The translations under genes and the position numbers were made by a program. Positions 11,117 to 21,460 of a stretch of DNA of 64,000 bases are shown here, in pieces (positions within the stretch are counted from its first letter, which is position 1; each line of letters starts with the position of its first letter). This DNA is from Tridacna crocea (taxonomy: Eukaryota > Mollusca > Bivalvia > Cardiida > Cardiidae). The notes below the pieces were generated by a model. It was not told where the DNA came from. It did not search any database and was given only the letters and a program-made list of their open reading frames with translations. The stretch lies in assembly GCA_943736015.1 (NCBI GenBank), contig OX031071.1, positions 27,419,619 through 27,483,618 of the forward strand, in the 5' to 3' direction.

Positions 11117-14100
11117 ACATTTTTGAAGAGTTCTGTAATTATCTTTTGCCGCTGTAAATCAGTTTTATTACTTAAACTTTTCTACAACTTTAGCTTCCCG
11201 TGTAGGCACTGATCGGCCTGCCCGCTGGTGCTGGCTGGTCTTTGTCACCACGGGTGGCAACTGAATTTCGTTGATCCTTTGCTCCGCGGGCGCTCATTGC
11301 TGCGCATTGTATGTGGGAGCTTTTTGAGAGCATTGTGGCAGGTGAAGTTGCTCGTGATGAGCGACCTCATCTTTTGTCACAATGTTTTCTATGCTATCTA
11401 AGGGTGTCATTTATAAAGAACAAACAGCCTCGTCCTTGCTGTTGTTTGGGGTCGATTGGAGGTGCAATTGAAGTGCCTTGTGAAGTAGGGGGTTAAGTTC
11501 ATCTGAATCTTAAATGAGTTTCAGTTGTGAGAAATACTTGTTTTAACCCTTATCCCACCATAGAAAAAACGTTTTAGTTGATATTAGACATCGAAATTTT
11601 GGTATTTCAATGACATGTCACTCGTGGGGAATATGTCCTTGTCGAGAGGTCTAGATCGGAGATCGGACTGCACGCTTTGTTCAGTCTGATTATGATCTAC
11701 ATTGCCCGCCGGGGACCGTCGAGTCGCGCTTGGCAGCGCAGGATTCATTTTCATTTTATATCATGGCAGATAGGTGATGTATTCATGATTGGTATGAGCC
11801 ATGATCGGTGAAATGAGGGCTTAATGCACCTGCGGGGGGTGTCGACCTGGGTCATTTTGCGCTGTTTGAGCGGGATGATCTTGGCCGAAACTTGTCGCTA
11901 TTGGTCAAATCTCTGATTGTTCAAGGACCAGTCTACATTATGATCAGATTCCCTGTCTAAAAAAAAAAAGTGGCTGTTATACATTCATATTTATCGGCTG
12001 GTAGATTTGGTATAGTGTATTATGGAGATCCATTGGGACCCTTTTGCCAGAGCATGGCTCACGTATATATAAATGTAGATCTGTAAAGATACTATTGGAA
12101 CTGACTGGACTGTACAGTTGTGCTGTCCGATTTTTTTGTCATCACCTGTAGCATATTAATCTTGTGGGTTCGTCCTCAACTTGCATCTGTGCTCCAGCAC
12201 ATTCATTTCACTTATAGTATTTATTTCGCATCTGTTACTGTTGTCTGAAGTGGCAGTGACCAGGCTGCGTCTGTGCTGACTGATCTCTGTCACTACGATT
12301 AACATTTCGAATGTGGGTAGTCATTATTTTCATGTACTGCGGTAAACTGGCTAACTGTTTTTTTTTTTTATATACGCCCGAGGGGTCGTATTGTTATGGC
12401 CACGTGTGTTTCTGCACTTTTCTATTAAACTCTTTGTTTTCTATCTATATTTATCGGTTGTCATTGTAGCCAATGACCGTGCTGCATGCTTATATAGGCC
12501 GTTTTTCTTTTTCTATGGGTTGTTTATTGATCTTGTATAAATGCTTATACTTGTTTGTGCTCACTGTAAATTTGATAATGAAACAATTTTAGCATTTACT
12601 ACTGCTGACTGTGAGGAGGGTGATCGGGCCGCATATTCGTGCTGGCCGATCACTGTCATCACGGGAAGCATTTCAATTGTGTGTACTCTTTATTATCATA
12701 TTCTAAGGCATGTATGCACTTGTATTTGTAGTTCAAGCAGTCCGATCTTCTGACATCTTGGCAGCATTTTGTTTTATATTGTTTAAAGGTTTATATTTTA
12801 TGGCATAGAAAACTAATTCTTGATAGTTTTTTTTTTTTTTTTTTATTTCACTTACTCGTAATTTGGTTCTGATTATTCTTTTCACAAGTTTCTGCTGTCA
12901 TTGTTGGCATTGTTCAGACTGCATATTTGTGCTGGTTGATCGTTGTCATCACGGGTAGCAGCGCAACTGTAAGCAGTGGTTATCAATAATTTTTGTGAAT
13001 TAGTTCTAACAATATACTATGTCAGATCAATTTTGCTAAAATAACTTATGAAGTGGCTGTTATTGCTGCTTGTGTTGGTACAGATCGGGCTGCTCGTTCG
13101 TGCTGGCCGATCTTTGTTATCTCAGATAGCATTTCGGTCGTGGGTATTATTGTTATTAATTATTTCACAGGGCGGTTCTGTTTTACAGAACCGATTAGGC
13201 ATTTGTTTGTACTTTCGGTACTAGCATTGATCAGACTGCGGGTTTGTGCTGGCTGATCATCATTATTACTGGTAGTTTTCTAAAGTTAAGTATTTGGTAT
13301 TATTCAATTCCGACCATTTGTCATCGAAGGTAGTATCTTGTTTTTGTGTACGAGTGTACAACTTATTTTGTTAACACCTTATCCTCTGACAAGCAAATTT
13401 GATAATGAAACAACTTTAGCATTTACTACTGCTGACTGTGAGGAGGGTGATCGGACCGCATGTTTGTGCTGGCCGATCACTGTCATCACGGGAAGCATTT
13501 CAATTGTGTGTACTCTCTATTATGCACTTGTATCTGTTGCTCAAGCAGTCCGATCTTCTGACATCTCAGCAGCATTTCGTTTTTATATTGTTTAAAGGTT
13601 TATATTTTATGGCATAAAAAACTAATTCTTGATAGTTTTTTTTTTATTTCACTTACAGTACATCTGTAAGCAGTGGTTATCATACTATTTTCAATCAAAC
13701 TGACTTTATTAAAAGCTTTCTACGCATTTGTAAATGCTGTTACTGTCGACATGCATCGGGCTGCATGCTTATGCTGTCCGATTTTTCGTAATTACGGGTA
13801 GTGTAATGATTTTTGTGAATTAGTTCTAACATTATGCTATGTCAGATCAATTTTACTAAAAGAACTTACGAAGTGGCTGTTATTGTTGCATGTGTTGGTA
13901 CAGATCAGGCTGCACGTTCGTGCTGGCCAATCTTTGATCTCAGATAGCATTTCGGTCGCAGGTATCATTGTTATTAAATTATCTCCCTGGGCGGTTCTTT
14001 TTTTTTTTACAGAACCGCTTAGGCACTTGTCTGTGCTCTCTGTACTAGCATTGATCGGGCTGCGCGCTTGTGCTGGCTGATCATCGTTATCACTGGTAGT

Positions 14101-14756
14101 GCGATTATCTGAGACATGTATAATTGTCAACTAAAAATACTTACAATTTGGATGAGTTTACATCGTTTTCGTGTGGCAAAAGAGTTAAATGTCTGATGGG
14201 TTTATACTCAACAGTTACATTTACTACGTCTCTTCTTTAAGATTAGTCTACAAGTATACATACTATGAATAGACTTGTAAGTTACTACATTTTTGTGTTT
14301 TATAATACATGTATTTTGAAACTGTACATGCTGCTACCTAACGCTTTCAAAAATGCTTTGCTTATTGAATGAAGCAGTCCTTTTTTTTTTCCTTATTATT
14401 TGTCTGTGTTGGTGGTAATCGGGCTGCACAACTGTGCGGGCTGATTCTTAACATCACAGACAATACTTGACTTATGAGTAGTCAGTAACATTAATGCTGA
14501 CTATCACTCCCAGAATTTTCTTTCATTTATATGCTTCCATCTCTCCATATATTGAATAAAGACGTAATTGATTATATTGGTACTATGAAAATAAGTAACC
14601 TTAAATCCCATAACCTCCAACAAGAGCTAATGTATCTGTCACTATATCATTGTACATACATGTATATTTCTTGTTCTCTATGTTTACTACATCTTTTTAC
14701 TCTTGATGATGTCTCTGTGATGTATGCTTGTAAAAAGTATGTTCAAGCCCTAATGG
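11117..14756 (+). other. LINE inter-ORF spacer with stem-loop array
   Basis: There is no long coding frame. It contains about 11 copies of a ~30-nt stem-loop (GATCGG ... CCGATC type) at 11211, 12258, 12622, 12912, 13083, 13228, 13449, 13755, 13903, 14052 and 14417. Each is followed by a conserved TTTGTCATCACGGGTAGCAT-like stretch. 12567-13395 and 13396-14105 are an imperfect tandem duplication of ~0.7-0.8 kb. The left third (11285-12080) holds three altered copies of palindromic repeats known elsewhere in the window, and 12371 carries a TATACGCCCGAGGGGTCGTA relic. A further hairpin, CGGTTCTGT and ACAGAACCG with a TTT loop, lies at 13173-13193. Confidence 0.75.
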
Positions 14757-17700
14757 ATGTTTCATATGCAAATAACACTCTGTCCCCTAATGGTTAATGA
14801 TGTAACTGTGTGGAGGGCATCCATAGGGCTATTCAATAATAGATTTTATACTTGTTATAAAAGGGTCATGCGACACATCAAATTAAACATCTTTAATCTA
14901 CTTTCACGACTGATTATGAATTTTGTTGCCTATATTAAATCCAGTTTACTGAATGGACTACAGTCAGTGAAAGCAAATTTACAATTAATTCTATTTAATA
15001 TGATTATTTGGCTACTTATTTTACAAGCTGGGGATGTTGAGCTTAATCCTGGACCTATTGTATCAGATAAAACATCTCTATTGTCACTGTTGCATTGCAA
15101 CATAAGAAGTATTAGGAATAAGTTGAACTTTATTAGAGATGAGTTTTTAGATTTTAATGTTCTTTGCTTCACTGAAACTCATCTTAATGAGTCCTTTACA
15201 CAAGAAAATTTATATTTATCAGACTCATTTGACGAACCTTACAGAAAAGATCGAACGAACCATGGTGGAGGTATTCTTGTATATCTAAATAAAGATCTTG
15301 TACATTCTAGAGTTGCTGGTCTTGAAAGGTACTGTAACGAATCTATTTGGGTTAAAATTGCTGTAAAGTCAGAAGTATATCTGATCGGTTTTTTTTATAG
15401 CCCTAAAACAGCTGACACGGTCTTTTTTAGAAATTTAAATATCAACCTTGAAGCAGCATTTCAGATATCTAAAAATGTAATTATAATGGGTGATTTAAAT
15501 GAAGACTTGTTAAATAACGCATTTCATAATTTAAAAGATATTATTATAGTAAATTCTATGATGAACGTAATAAATGTGCCAACCAGAGGAAATTCATTAC
15601 TCGACCCAATTTTGATTCCAAGTGACCTGGAGTATTCAGACTGTGGCACATATCTACTGCCACAAGCAATAAGTGACCACTGCGCTACGTATATATCAAT
15701 CCCTTTTCCTTACCAGACACAACCGTGCTTTGAAAGAACCATTTGGCTATACAGTAGAGCTAATTATGAACTACTTAATCAAAAAATATCAGACTACAAT
15801 TGGAATGTTTTGCTTAATGGTTCGATAGATGAATCTTGTGCTACTTTTACTAGGATCTTTATTGGTATGGTCAATGAATGTATTCCCCACAAAACAGTTT
15901 GTGTTCGGCCTGATGATCAACCATGGTATGATAATGCAATAAGACGGATATCACGTAAAAGAGACAGAATGAAAAGTACTGCAAAATCTTCAGGAAAAAT
16001 TACCGATTGGTCAAAATATAAAAATCTTCGGAATACTGTAAACAATATGAAAAAACATGCGAAAGAAAGATTCTTTAATAATTTAGAAATAAACTTGCTG
16101 GCCCTCAATTGCAACGATAAAAGAGGTTTTTGGAAAATTATCAAACATTTTCTTAAAAAGGATAAATCCGTTTCTTGTTTTCCACCATTATGCGAAACTT
16201 TATCGAATGGGGAGACAATTTGGTATACTTCTACACAAGAAAAGGCAGACTGTTTAAACAATTACTTCACGTCGATATCGAAGGTAGATGATACCAATAT
16301 TGTACTTCCAGGCATTCAGCTAAAGACGGCTAACAAATTAGTAATCGATGAGGTCACTAAATCAGAAATTGAAGATATCATCCAATCGATTGAAATTAAC
16401 AAAGCCAGTGGTCCTGACAATATTAGTCATAGAATGCTCAAAGGGTGTATACATGCCATTAGTGAACCACTTCATGTTTTATTTAATCGTTCTATTTCTG
16501 AAGGAGCTTTTCCCGACTTATGGAAGAGAGCGACCGTTACACCGCTATATAAAAAAGGTGATAAGTCTTTTCCGTCTAATTATAGGCCAGTTTCTCTTCT
16601 TAGCAGTTGTGGAAAGATCCTTGAGCGAATTATCTTTAAACACATGTATAATTTCTTGATGATAAATGGACTGTTATATAAATATCAATCTGGTTTTTTA
16701 CCAAAACACTCAACAACCTACCAGCTTATAGATATATATCACCATATTTGTCAAGCAGTGGATCATGGTCAGTTCTCCTGTATTGTTTTCTGTGATATAT
16801 CAAAGGCATTTGATAGGGTGTGGCACAGTGGTCTCTTATTCAAACTAGAAGAACATGGTTTAGGTGACGGACTACTTAGATGGTTTAAAAGTTATCTTGA
16901 TAATAGAAAACAGAAAGTAGTGATTCAATCATCAGAGTCGAGCCTCTCTCCGTTAAGGGCTGGCGTACCCCAGGGATCTGTTTTAGGGCCTCTCTTATTC
17001 CTTATTTATGTAAACGACATCACAGATTCCTTATTAAGCCTAACTCGACTATATGCCGATGATAGTTCCTTGTATTACTCTGCAACTTCATTAAGCGATA
17101 TAGAGAGTATTGTAAATCATGATCTGAGAATAGTGTCACAGTGGGCCAAACAATGGTTGGTTGATTTTAATCCAGATAAAACTGAAGCAGTCATTTTTTC
17201 TACTAGGAAAGACTTTGATAGACCATCACTATTTTTCGGTAATACTAAGATAAAGATAGTAGATGAACATAAACACTTAGGATTAACTTTGAGTAGTACA
17301 GGTCAATGGAAGGACCATATAAACAACAATTTAAAAGCAGCATCCAAAATATTACAGATCATGCGAAGACTCCAATTTACTCTTACACGGGCAGCACTAA
17401 ATCAAATTTATTTATCTTATGTCAGACCGATTCTAGAGTACTCCTCGATAGTATGGGATGGTTGTTCAGTTATGTGTTCTGATTCAATAGAAAAGCTTCA
17501 AAATGAAGCAGCGCGTATCGTAACAGGTCTTACAAGATCAGTATCTCTTGAAAATCTGTATAAAGAATGTGGTTGGGAAACATTATCTTCTAGAAGGAAA
17601 AATGCAAAACTATGTTTCATGTATAAAGTATCTAATAATTTTGTTCCTGAATATATAGATGATCTTATACCTCCAGTGGTTGGCGATAGGTCTCAATACC

Positions 17701-18227
17701 AACTAAGAAACAGTCAAAATTATGAAAATGTACATGCAAGAACACGATTGTTTCAAAAGTCCTGTATTCCTTCATCAATTTCCCTTTGGAATAATCTAGA
17801 GCAAGAAATTAGAAATTGCACCACATTTGATTCCTTTAAGTTAAAATTACGTAGCTTGTCAAAACCAGACAGAATACCTAGTATCTACCTTATTGGAAAT
17901 AGACGATTATCTGTCATTCATGCTAGAATAAGAAATAACTGCAGTAATTTAAATAATGATCTTTTTAGGAATCACTTGATATTAAATCCGATCTGCGACT
18001 GCAGAAATGGCGTTGAGAATGCAGAACACTATTTTTTCCTATGTCGAAGGTATTCTGATATCAGAATCACGCTTTTTCAGTCAACAAGGGCTCTTCATCC
18101 TCTAAACATAAAGAAGCTGTTATTTGGCGATGAAAACTTGAATGATGATGAAAACTGCCTATTATTTGAATCAGTTCATTTATATATTAAACAGTCGGGC
18201 CGTTTTAACCATAACATGTTCAATTAA
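14757..18227 (+). CDS. LINE ORF2: AP-endonuclease/reverse transcriptase with 2A-like N-terminal motif
   Basis: This is a 1156-residue protein. Residues 1-99 are a hydrophobic leader that ends in the 2A-like motif. The AP endonuclease (about 108-320) has LLHCNIRSIRNK (N115), LCFTETHLNE (E140), IIMGDLNEDL and an AISDHCATY end. The reverse transcriptase (about 545-800) has NKASGPDNISHRML, NYRPVSLLS, FCDISKAFDRVWH, AGVPQGSVLGPLLFLIYVND and YADD at 766-769. The C-terminal part has a cysteine-histidine motif, CDCRNGVENAEHYFFLC (around 1079). This order is that of Jockey-superfamily LINEs. The start is the first ATG of the open frame; several in-frame ATGs follow before the 2A motif, so the true start is uncertain. 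All catalytic motifs appear intact. Confidence 0.9.
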   Translation: MFHMQITLCPLMVNDVTVWRASIGLFNNRFYTCYKRVMRHIKLNIFNLLSRLIMNFVAYIKSSLLNGLQSVKANLQLILFNMIIWLLILQAGDVELNPGPIVSDKTSLLSLLHCNIRSIRNKLNFIRDEFLDFNVLCFTETHLNESFTQENLYLSDSFDEPYRKDRTNHGGGILVYLNKDLVHSRVAGLERYCNESIWVKIAVKSEVYLIGFFYSPKTADTVFFRNLNINLEAAFQISKNVIIMGDLNEDLLNNAFHNLKDIIIVNSMMNVINVPTRGNSLLDPILIPSDLEYSDCGTYLLPQAISDHCATYISIPFPYQTQPCFERTIWLYSRANYELLNQKISDYNWNVLLNGSIDESCATFTRIFIGMVNECIPHKTVCVRPDDQPWYDNAIRRISRKRDRMKSTAKSSGKITDWSKYKNLRNTVNNMKKHAKERFFNNLEINLLALNCNDKRGFWKIIKHFLKKDKSVSCFPPLCETLSNGETIWYTSTQEKADCLNNYFTSISKVDDTNIVLPGIQLKTANKLVIDEVTKSEIEDIIQSIEINKASGPDNISHRMLKGCIHAISEPLHVLFNRSISEGAFPDLWKRATVTPLYKKGDKSFPSNYRPVSLLSSCGKILERIIFKHMYNFLMINGLLYKYQSGFLPKHSTTYQLIDIYHHICQAVDHGQFSCIVFCDISKAFDRVWHSGLLFKLEEHGLGDGLLRWFKSYLDNRKQKVVIQSSESSLSPLRAGVPQGSVLGPLLFLIYVNDITDSLLSLTRLYADDSSLYYSATSLSDIESIVNHDLRIVSQWAKQWLVDFNPDKTEAVIFSTRKDFDRPSLFFGNTKIKIVDEHKHLGLTLSSTGQWKDHINNNLKAASKILQIMRRLQFTLTRAALNQIYLSYVRPILEYSSIVWDGCSVMCSDSIEKLQNEAARIVTGLTRSVSLENLYKECGWETLSSRRKNAKLCFMYKVSNNFVPEYIDDLIPPVVGDRSQYQLRNSQNYENVHARTRLFQKSCIPSSISLWNNLEQEIRNCTTFDSFKLKLRSLSKPDRIPSIYLIGNRRLSVIHARIRNNCSNLNNDLFRNHLILNPICDCRNGVENAEHYFFLCRRYSDIRITLFQSTRALHPLNIKKLLFGDENLNDDENCLLFESVHLYIKQSGRFNHNMFN
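15009..15056 (+). other. 2A-like ribosome-skipping motif in LINE ORF2
   Basis: Residues WLLILQAGDVELNPGP, with D-V-E-L-N-P-G at 15033-15053 and the following proline codon at 15054-15056. This fits the D-x-E-x-N-P-G-P consensus exactly, with the usual hydrophobic lead-in and a glycine before the aspartate. Related APE-type LINEs are known to carry such motifs. Predicted effect: release of a ~99-residue leader and re-initiation at proline, just upstream of the endonuclease. Confidence 0.85.
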
Positions 18228-18611
18228 AATACATACAGCCTTTTACTAAAATGGCAGGCATTCATCACAGAGCATCTCATCTAGTTTCAAATTCTTCCTT
18301 TTTCTTTACTTATTAGTTCTATTTCTATCTTACTTTTTTTTTTTTTTCTATTTGTTCATTTTCCCTCTTTCTTTATCAATTTCTCCTTATTTCTGTCTTT
18401 GCTTTTTGTGTACATTTTCTTTTCTTTTTTTTTTCCCTTCTTTATTTAGTTATTTACACTATTTCTTTATGTGCTTTGTTTCCATTATCTTTCAACTATT
18501 GTTAATTTGATTGTAGGGGAAGGGCCGAATCTAAGTTGTAAGAACTTGTGGCCCGACCCCATTCAGTTCATGAATAAAATATGTTTAAACTAAACTAAAC
18601 TAAACTAAACT
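18228..18611 (+). other. LINE 3' UTR: stem-loop, AATAAA and (AAACT)n tail
   Basis: A T/C-rich UTR is followed by a stem of GGGGAAGGGCC (18516-18526) with GGCCCGACCCC (18550-18560). AATAAA lies at 18573-18578. The 5-bp tandem tail runs from about 18585 to 18611. A 3' stem plus short tandem tail is the usual recognition end of many LINE families. Confidence 0.8.
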
Positions 18612-18696
18612 AATGGAGATAAAATCATTAGAAATGCAAAATTTCAGCTAGATCAGACCACAGGAAATGGTTCAGGAGCATTATTGAACACCCCTC
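18612..18696. mobile_element. Long-inverted-repeat element, right end beyond the LINE
   Basis: The sequence after the LINE tail (GCAAAATTTCAGCTAGATCA, GGTTCAGGAGCATTATTG, CCCCTC) is the reverse complement of 9116-9205, allowing about 20% differences. It completes the arm that stops at 9550. Confidence 0.8.
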
Positions 18697-18771
18697 ATAT
18701 ACACCAAGCTCGTTACAGAATCTGGCCTAACTGAGGATGGATTTTCATCCTGTATGTGCATTATGTCTCGT

Positions 18772-19262
18772 AACCCTTTACCACACAATCCTGAATTTTA
18801 ACAACCCCGAAAGAGTAGCCTTCTGAAGACAATGTGGGAAAAGTAGAAAGTGCTGGTACCCAATTCTAACAGCCTTCAAGGGGGGTGGGGAGTGGGATGG
18901 CTCATATGAGCAACAGGTGGGGATGATAAATGAACATAAATTTAACGAATCGGCAGATAGATGTTGAAATCTTCTCTTCCTGATGTGATATTGCTGACAG
19001 TCAACATGCATGTCATAACAGGAGTAGAGTAGTACATTTTGCATGATGTAAACAAATTTGCATTTCATGAATTCAAAGCTCAAAGCTTTACCTAACCCTT
19101 TACCACACAGGCTCCGAGTTTTAACTACCTTCAGAAAGAAACTTTTGAAAGCAGTATGGGAAATGGAGAAAATACCGGTAACTAGTATTTTCTTCTGTTC
19201 CCAGAATGTATCCTTCTGGTGTACTGAACAATTTTGTAACATCTAATTTTTCATCTGAAAAA
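18772..19262. repeat. Two degenerate palindromic MITE fragments
   Basis: 18775-18860 starts AACCCTTTACCACACAATCC and keeps half the palindrome. 19095-19262 starts AACCCTTTACCACACAGGC and keeps a mutated hairpin (GGGAAATGGAGAAAATACCG). Between them is unassigned DNA. Confidence 0.6.
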
Positions 19263-19422
19263 GTGTTCAATTTGGACTAGTGTGGTCAAGATTTCAGCTT
19301 TGACTTTTCTGCATGTAGTACTTTTTTGGGTTTGAAGATTTGTTTTTCTTGTATTGTAGTTGATGGAGGTATCAATTATCAAGTTTATTTATTTATATTT
19401 AAGTGTTACTTGTATATTTTAG

Positions 19423-19528
19423 TTTGCAAAATATGAATGTACTGCTGACCTACTGAAAAGTTTTGGGAATTTCCATAGAGCATGTTTACCATCAGGAGAA
19501 ATGACTGGCATGGAACCAATTTGCTCTG
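19423..19528 (+). CDS. Exon: second half of CCP/sushi-like domain, copy 1
   Basis: This exon is 106 nt, phase 0 to phase 1, with acceptor TATATTTTAG and a perfect GTAAGT donor. It reads FAKYECTADLLKSFGNFH then RACLPSGEMTGMEPICSG. Cysteines at KYEC, RAC and PIC, together with the one at DTKC in the previous coding exon, complete the four-cysteine CCP set. A palindromic MITE starts about 16 bp after the donor, so this splice site sits at the edge of mobile DNA. Confidence 0.85.
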
Positions 19529-19544
19529 GTAAGTAAAATAACTT

Positions 19545-19911
19545 AACTCTTTATCAAATTGGTAACCAGCATTTTCTCCATTTCCCATAATGTTTTTTAA
19601 CCAGCTGGAAACAAAGTTCAATTTTTGAGTAAAATTTATTTTGTGGTCTGCAAATGCTTTCAATGTGAACAAGTCTAAAATTTTGTTGTTTGATAAAGGG
19701 TTCAAGTCATGATTGAGTGGTAAAAGATTGAAATTGCACATGCTTTCCAATTTGTCAAGTCTACAATTTTGTTAGCTGGTAAAGGTTGAAAATGCTTAAT
19801 GTCAAGAAGATAACTTTCTCCATCCTACTTGTGAGTGATATAGGAAACATTGTGGCAACAAAATAAATGTTGGTGACAAGCATTTCTTCCTTTTGCTACA
19901 GTGTTTTTATA
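19545..19911. repeat. MITE fragments next to the exon donor
   Basis: 19545-19692 is the right arm of the common MITE (AGCATTTTCTCCATTTCCC, ending TTTGATAAAGGGTTCAA) and starts 16 bp after the donor at 19529. 19790-19911 is another partial copy, interrupted by the mariner relic that follows. Confidence 0.65.
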
Positions 19912-20923
19912 CAGGGTGTCCGGAAAGTAAGGTAACACTTTGGTACATCTATGATATGGCTTTAAATATCAGATAAACAGGTAGAATTAAATGTATATAT
20001 ACATAAGATATGCAGGTTTTTTGTGTGGTAATTTCATTTAATTTTTTTAACAATACACAATTTTATTCGGATTTCAAATCAGAAGTACCTTTTTGTCATT
20101 GGCGTCATTTTAGTAATTAATGACGTTTTCAATTTGACGGCCTTTTATGCTCTTTCTTTTCCAAACACACATGATGAAATTGTCCATCACTTTAGGACAC
20201 ATTTAACTATTAATGACATTGAGTTTACTTGAAAGATTTTTAGACAAAATGTCCTTTGTTATCTGGGTAGGGATCGTAAACCTTCTACCTCAAAGTATTG
20301 CAAAGGAAGAAGTTGCGCAGCTTGATGCTGGGACTGTGTGCAGGCTATGATATTCAGCCGTCTGTGACCTCCTGTATATTGTCTTGATATTTTTCTATCA
20401 ACAAAGGTACCATATAAAATGTCTGTCACAGATTTAGATGTGTGTGCACCTAAGCACCATCCAGCATGAACTAAGTCTTTTGCATATCTGTATGACTACA
20501 TCCTGACCTCGACCCCTGCGACTTCTTACTGTGAAATTATGTGAAGTCACAGGTAGACAATCCAAACCAGACAGCACAGATATGTAGTTAAAGAGCGCAT
20601 AAAGTGAAATCAAGAAGATTGATACTGAAATATATGCTAATGTGATTGACAATTTTATCGTGCATGTTCGGCAAGGAAAGAGCAAAATTGGCCATCAGCT
20701 TAAAAACGTCATTAATTATCAAAATGACGCCATTGACCAAAAAAGCACTTTTGAATTAAAATCTCTTTAAATTTTCAAGATGTAATGAAAATTGGATTGA
20801 ATTATCACACAGAAAACTTGCACGTTTTATTTACATGTATGTATATTTTTTAATCTCTTTATCTTACATTCTAAGCCAAAATATAAATGTATGAAAGCAT
20901 TACCTTACTTTCCAGACACCCTG
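19912..20923 (+). mobile_element. Mariner/Tc1-type transposon relic with TIRs
   Basis: The left TIR is CAGGGTGTCCGGAAAGTAAG, the right TIR CTTACTTTCCAGACACCCTG. A TA flanks the left end and TG, one change from TA, the right. Inside, 20499-20531 reads HPDLDPCDFLL, the conserved block around the third catalytic Asp of mariner-type transposases. About 20600-20700 reads YANVIDNFIVHVRQG, then HQL, resembling the transposase C-terminus. The reading frame is broken by stops and the element is only 1.0 kb, so it is dead. Confidence 0.8.
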
Positions 20924-21263
20924 TGTGAGTTGTTCAGTACATATAAAAAAAGCAGAACGAGGAATTGCTAGTCACCAAAATTTTTTACCTTAACTGTTTT
21001 TGAAAAAAGAACAATGAAGTATCTTCACAGACCAGTAAAGTTATCATCATTATTGTTCTCTGCAAAAACTTTGTAATTTGTAATTTTTATGTAACTACTT
21101 GCAGATATTTACTTGAAACTAATTGTCTAAAAATGTTTTGAGTGTCAGCTTTTTCTCCTTTTCTACAATGTTTTAAAGACCTTTTCTCTGGAGTTTTTTC
21201 AAAAGGAATTGTTTGGTAAAGTGTTTCTTTGATACAAAATTTAATGTTTCGATTTTCTTTCAG

Positions 21264-21407
21264 TTAACCACAAGAATTCAAAACCCTCAATTGTGTGTGA
21301 AGACCAGTCTAGTCTGTGCGAGTCAGACCTTCAGGAAACGCCGGACATGTGTTCAAAATATCCCGATTACTCATGGCATAACTGTCGAAAAACTTGCGGA
21401 GTTGGAG
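21264..21407 (+). CDS. Exon: ShKT-like cysteine-rich module 2
   Basis: This exon is 144 nt, phase 1 to phase 1, with acceptor TTTTCTTTCAG and donor GTCAGT. Cysteines fall in IVCEDQ, SLCESD, DMCSKYPDY, HNCRKTCGVG, and the EC that begins the next exon gives the sixth. It is 12 nt longer than ShKT module 1 at its N-terminal side (VNHKNSKPS linker). The RKTCGV ending is identical in both copies, suggesting duplication of the whole ShKT-CCP unit. Confidence 0.85.
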
Positions 21408-21460
21408 GTCAGTTCTAGATCAGTTTTTCGCATATACACGTCCCTAAACAATTTTATGTT

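Larger units (their letters stand above)
9561..18611 (+). mobile_element. Full-length non-LTR retrotransposon (Jockey/CR1-group LINE), ~9.05 kb
   Basis: Order: 5' UTR 9561-10057, ORF1 10058-11116, spacer 11117-14756, ORF2 14757-18227, 3' UTR, and an (AAACT)n tail ending at 18611. The direct repeat AATGGAGATA lies at 9551-9560 and 18612-18621 and is taken as the target-site duplication. Both ORFs are free of stops and frameshifts, so the copy may be young or even functional. Replication in this class is by target-primed reverse transcription. The long spacer is unusual: related elements generally have ORF1 and ORF2 close together. Confidence 0.88.

Noticed and set aside
12541-13595. Related short ORFs with DCEEGDR as a small gene family
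   Set aside because: They are two copies of a tandemly duplicated LINE spacer segment; the shared peptide encodes the stem-loop unit and its frame is not maintained in other units.
14531-14797. 88-codon ORF just before LINE ORF2
   Set aside because: Overlaps the ORF2 start in a different frame, low-complexity hydrophobic; could be 5' leader but no support.
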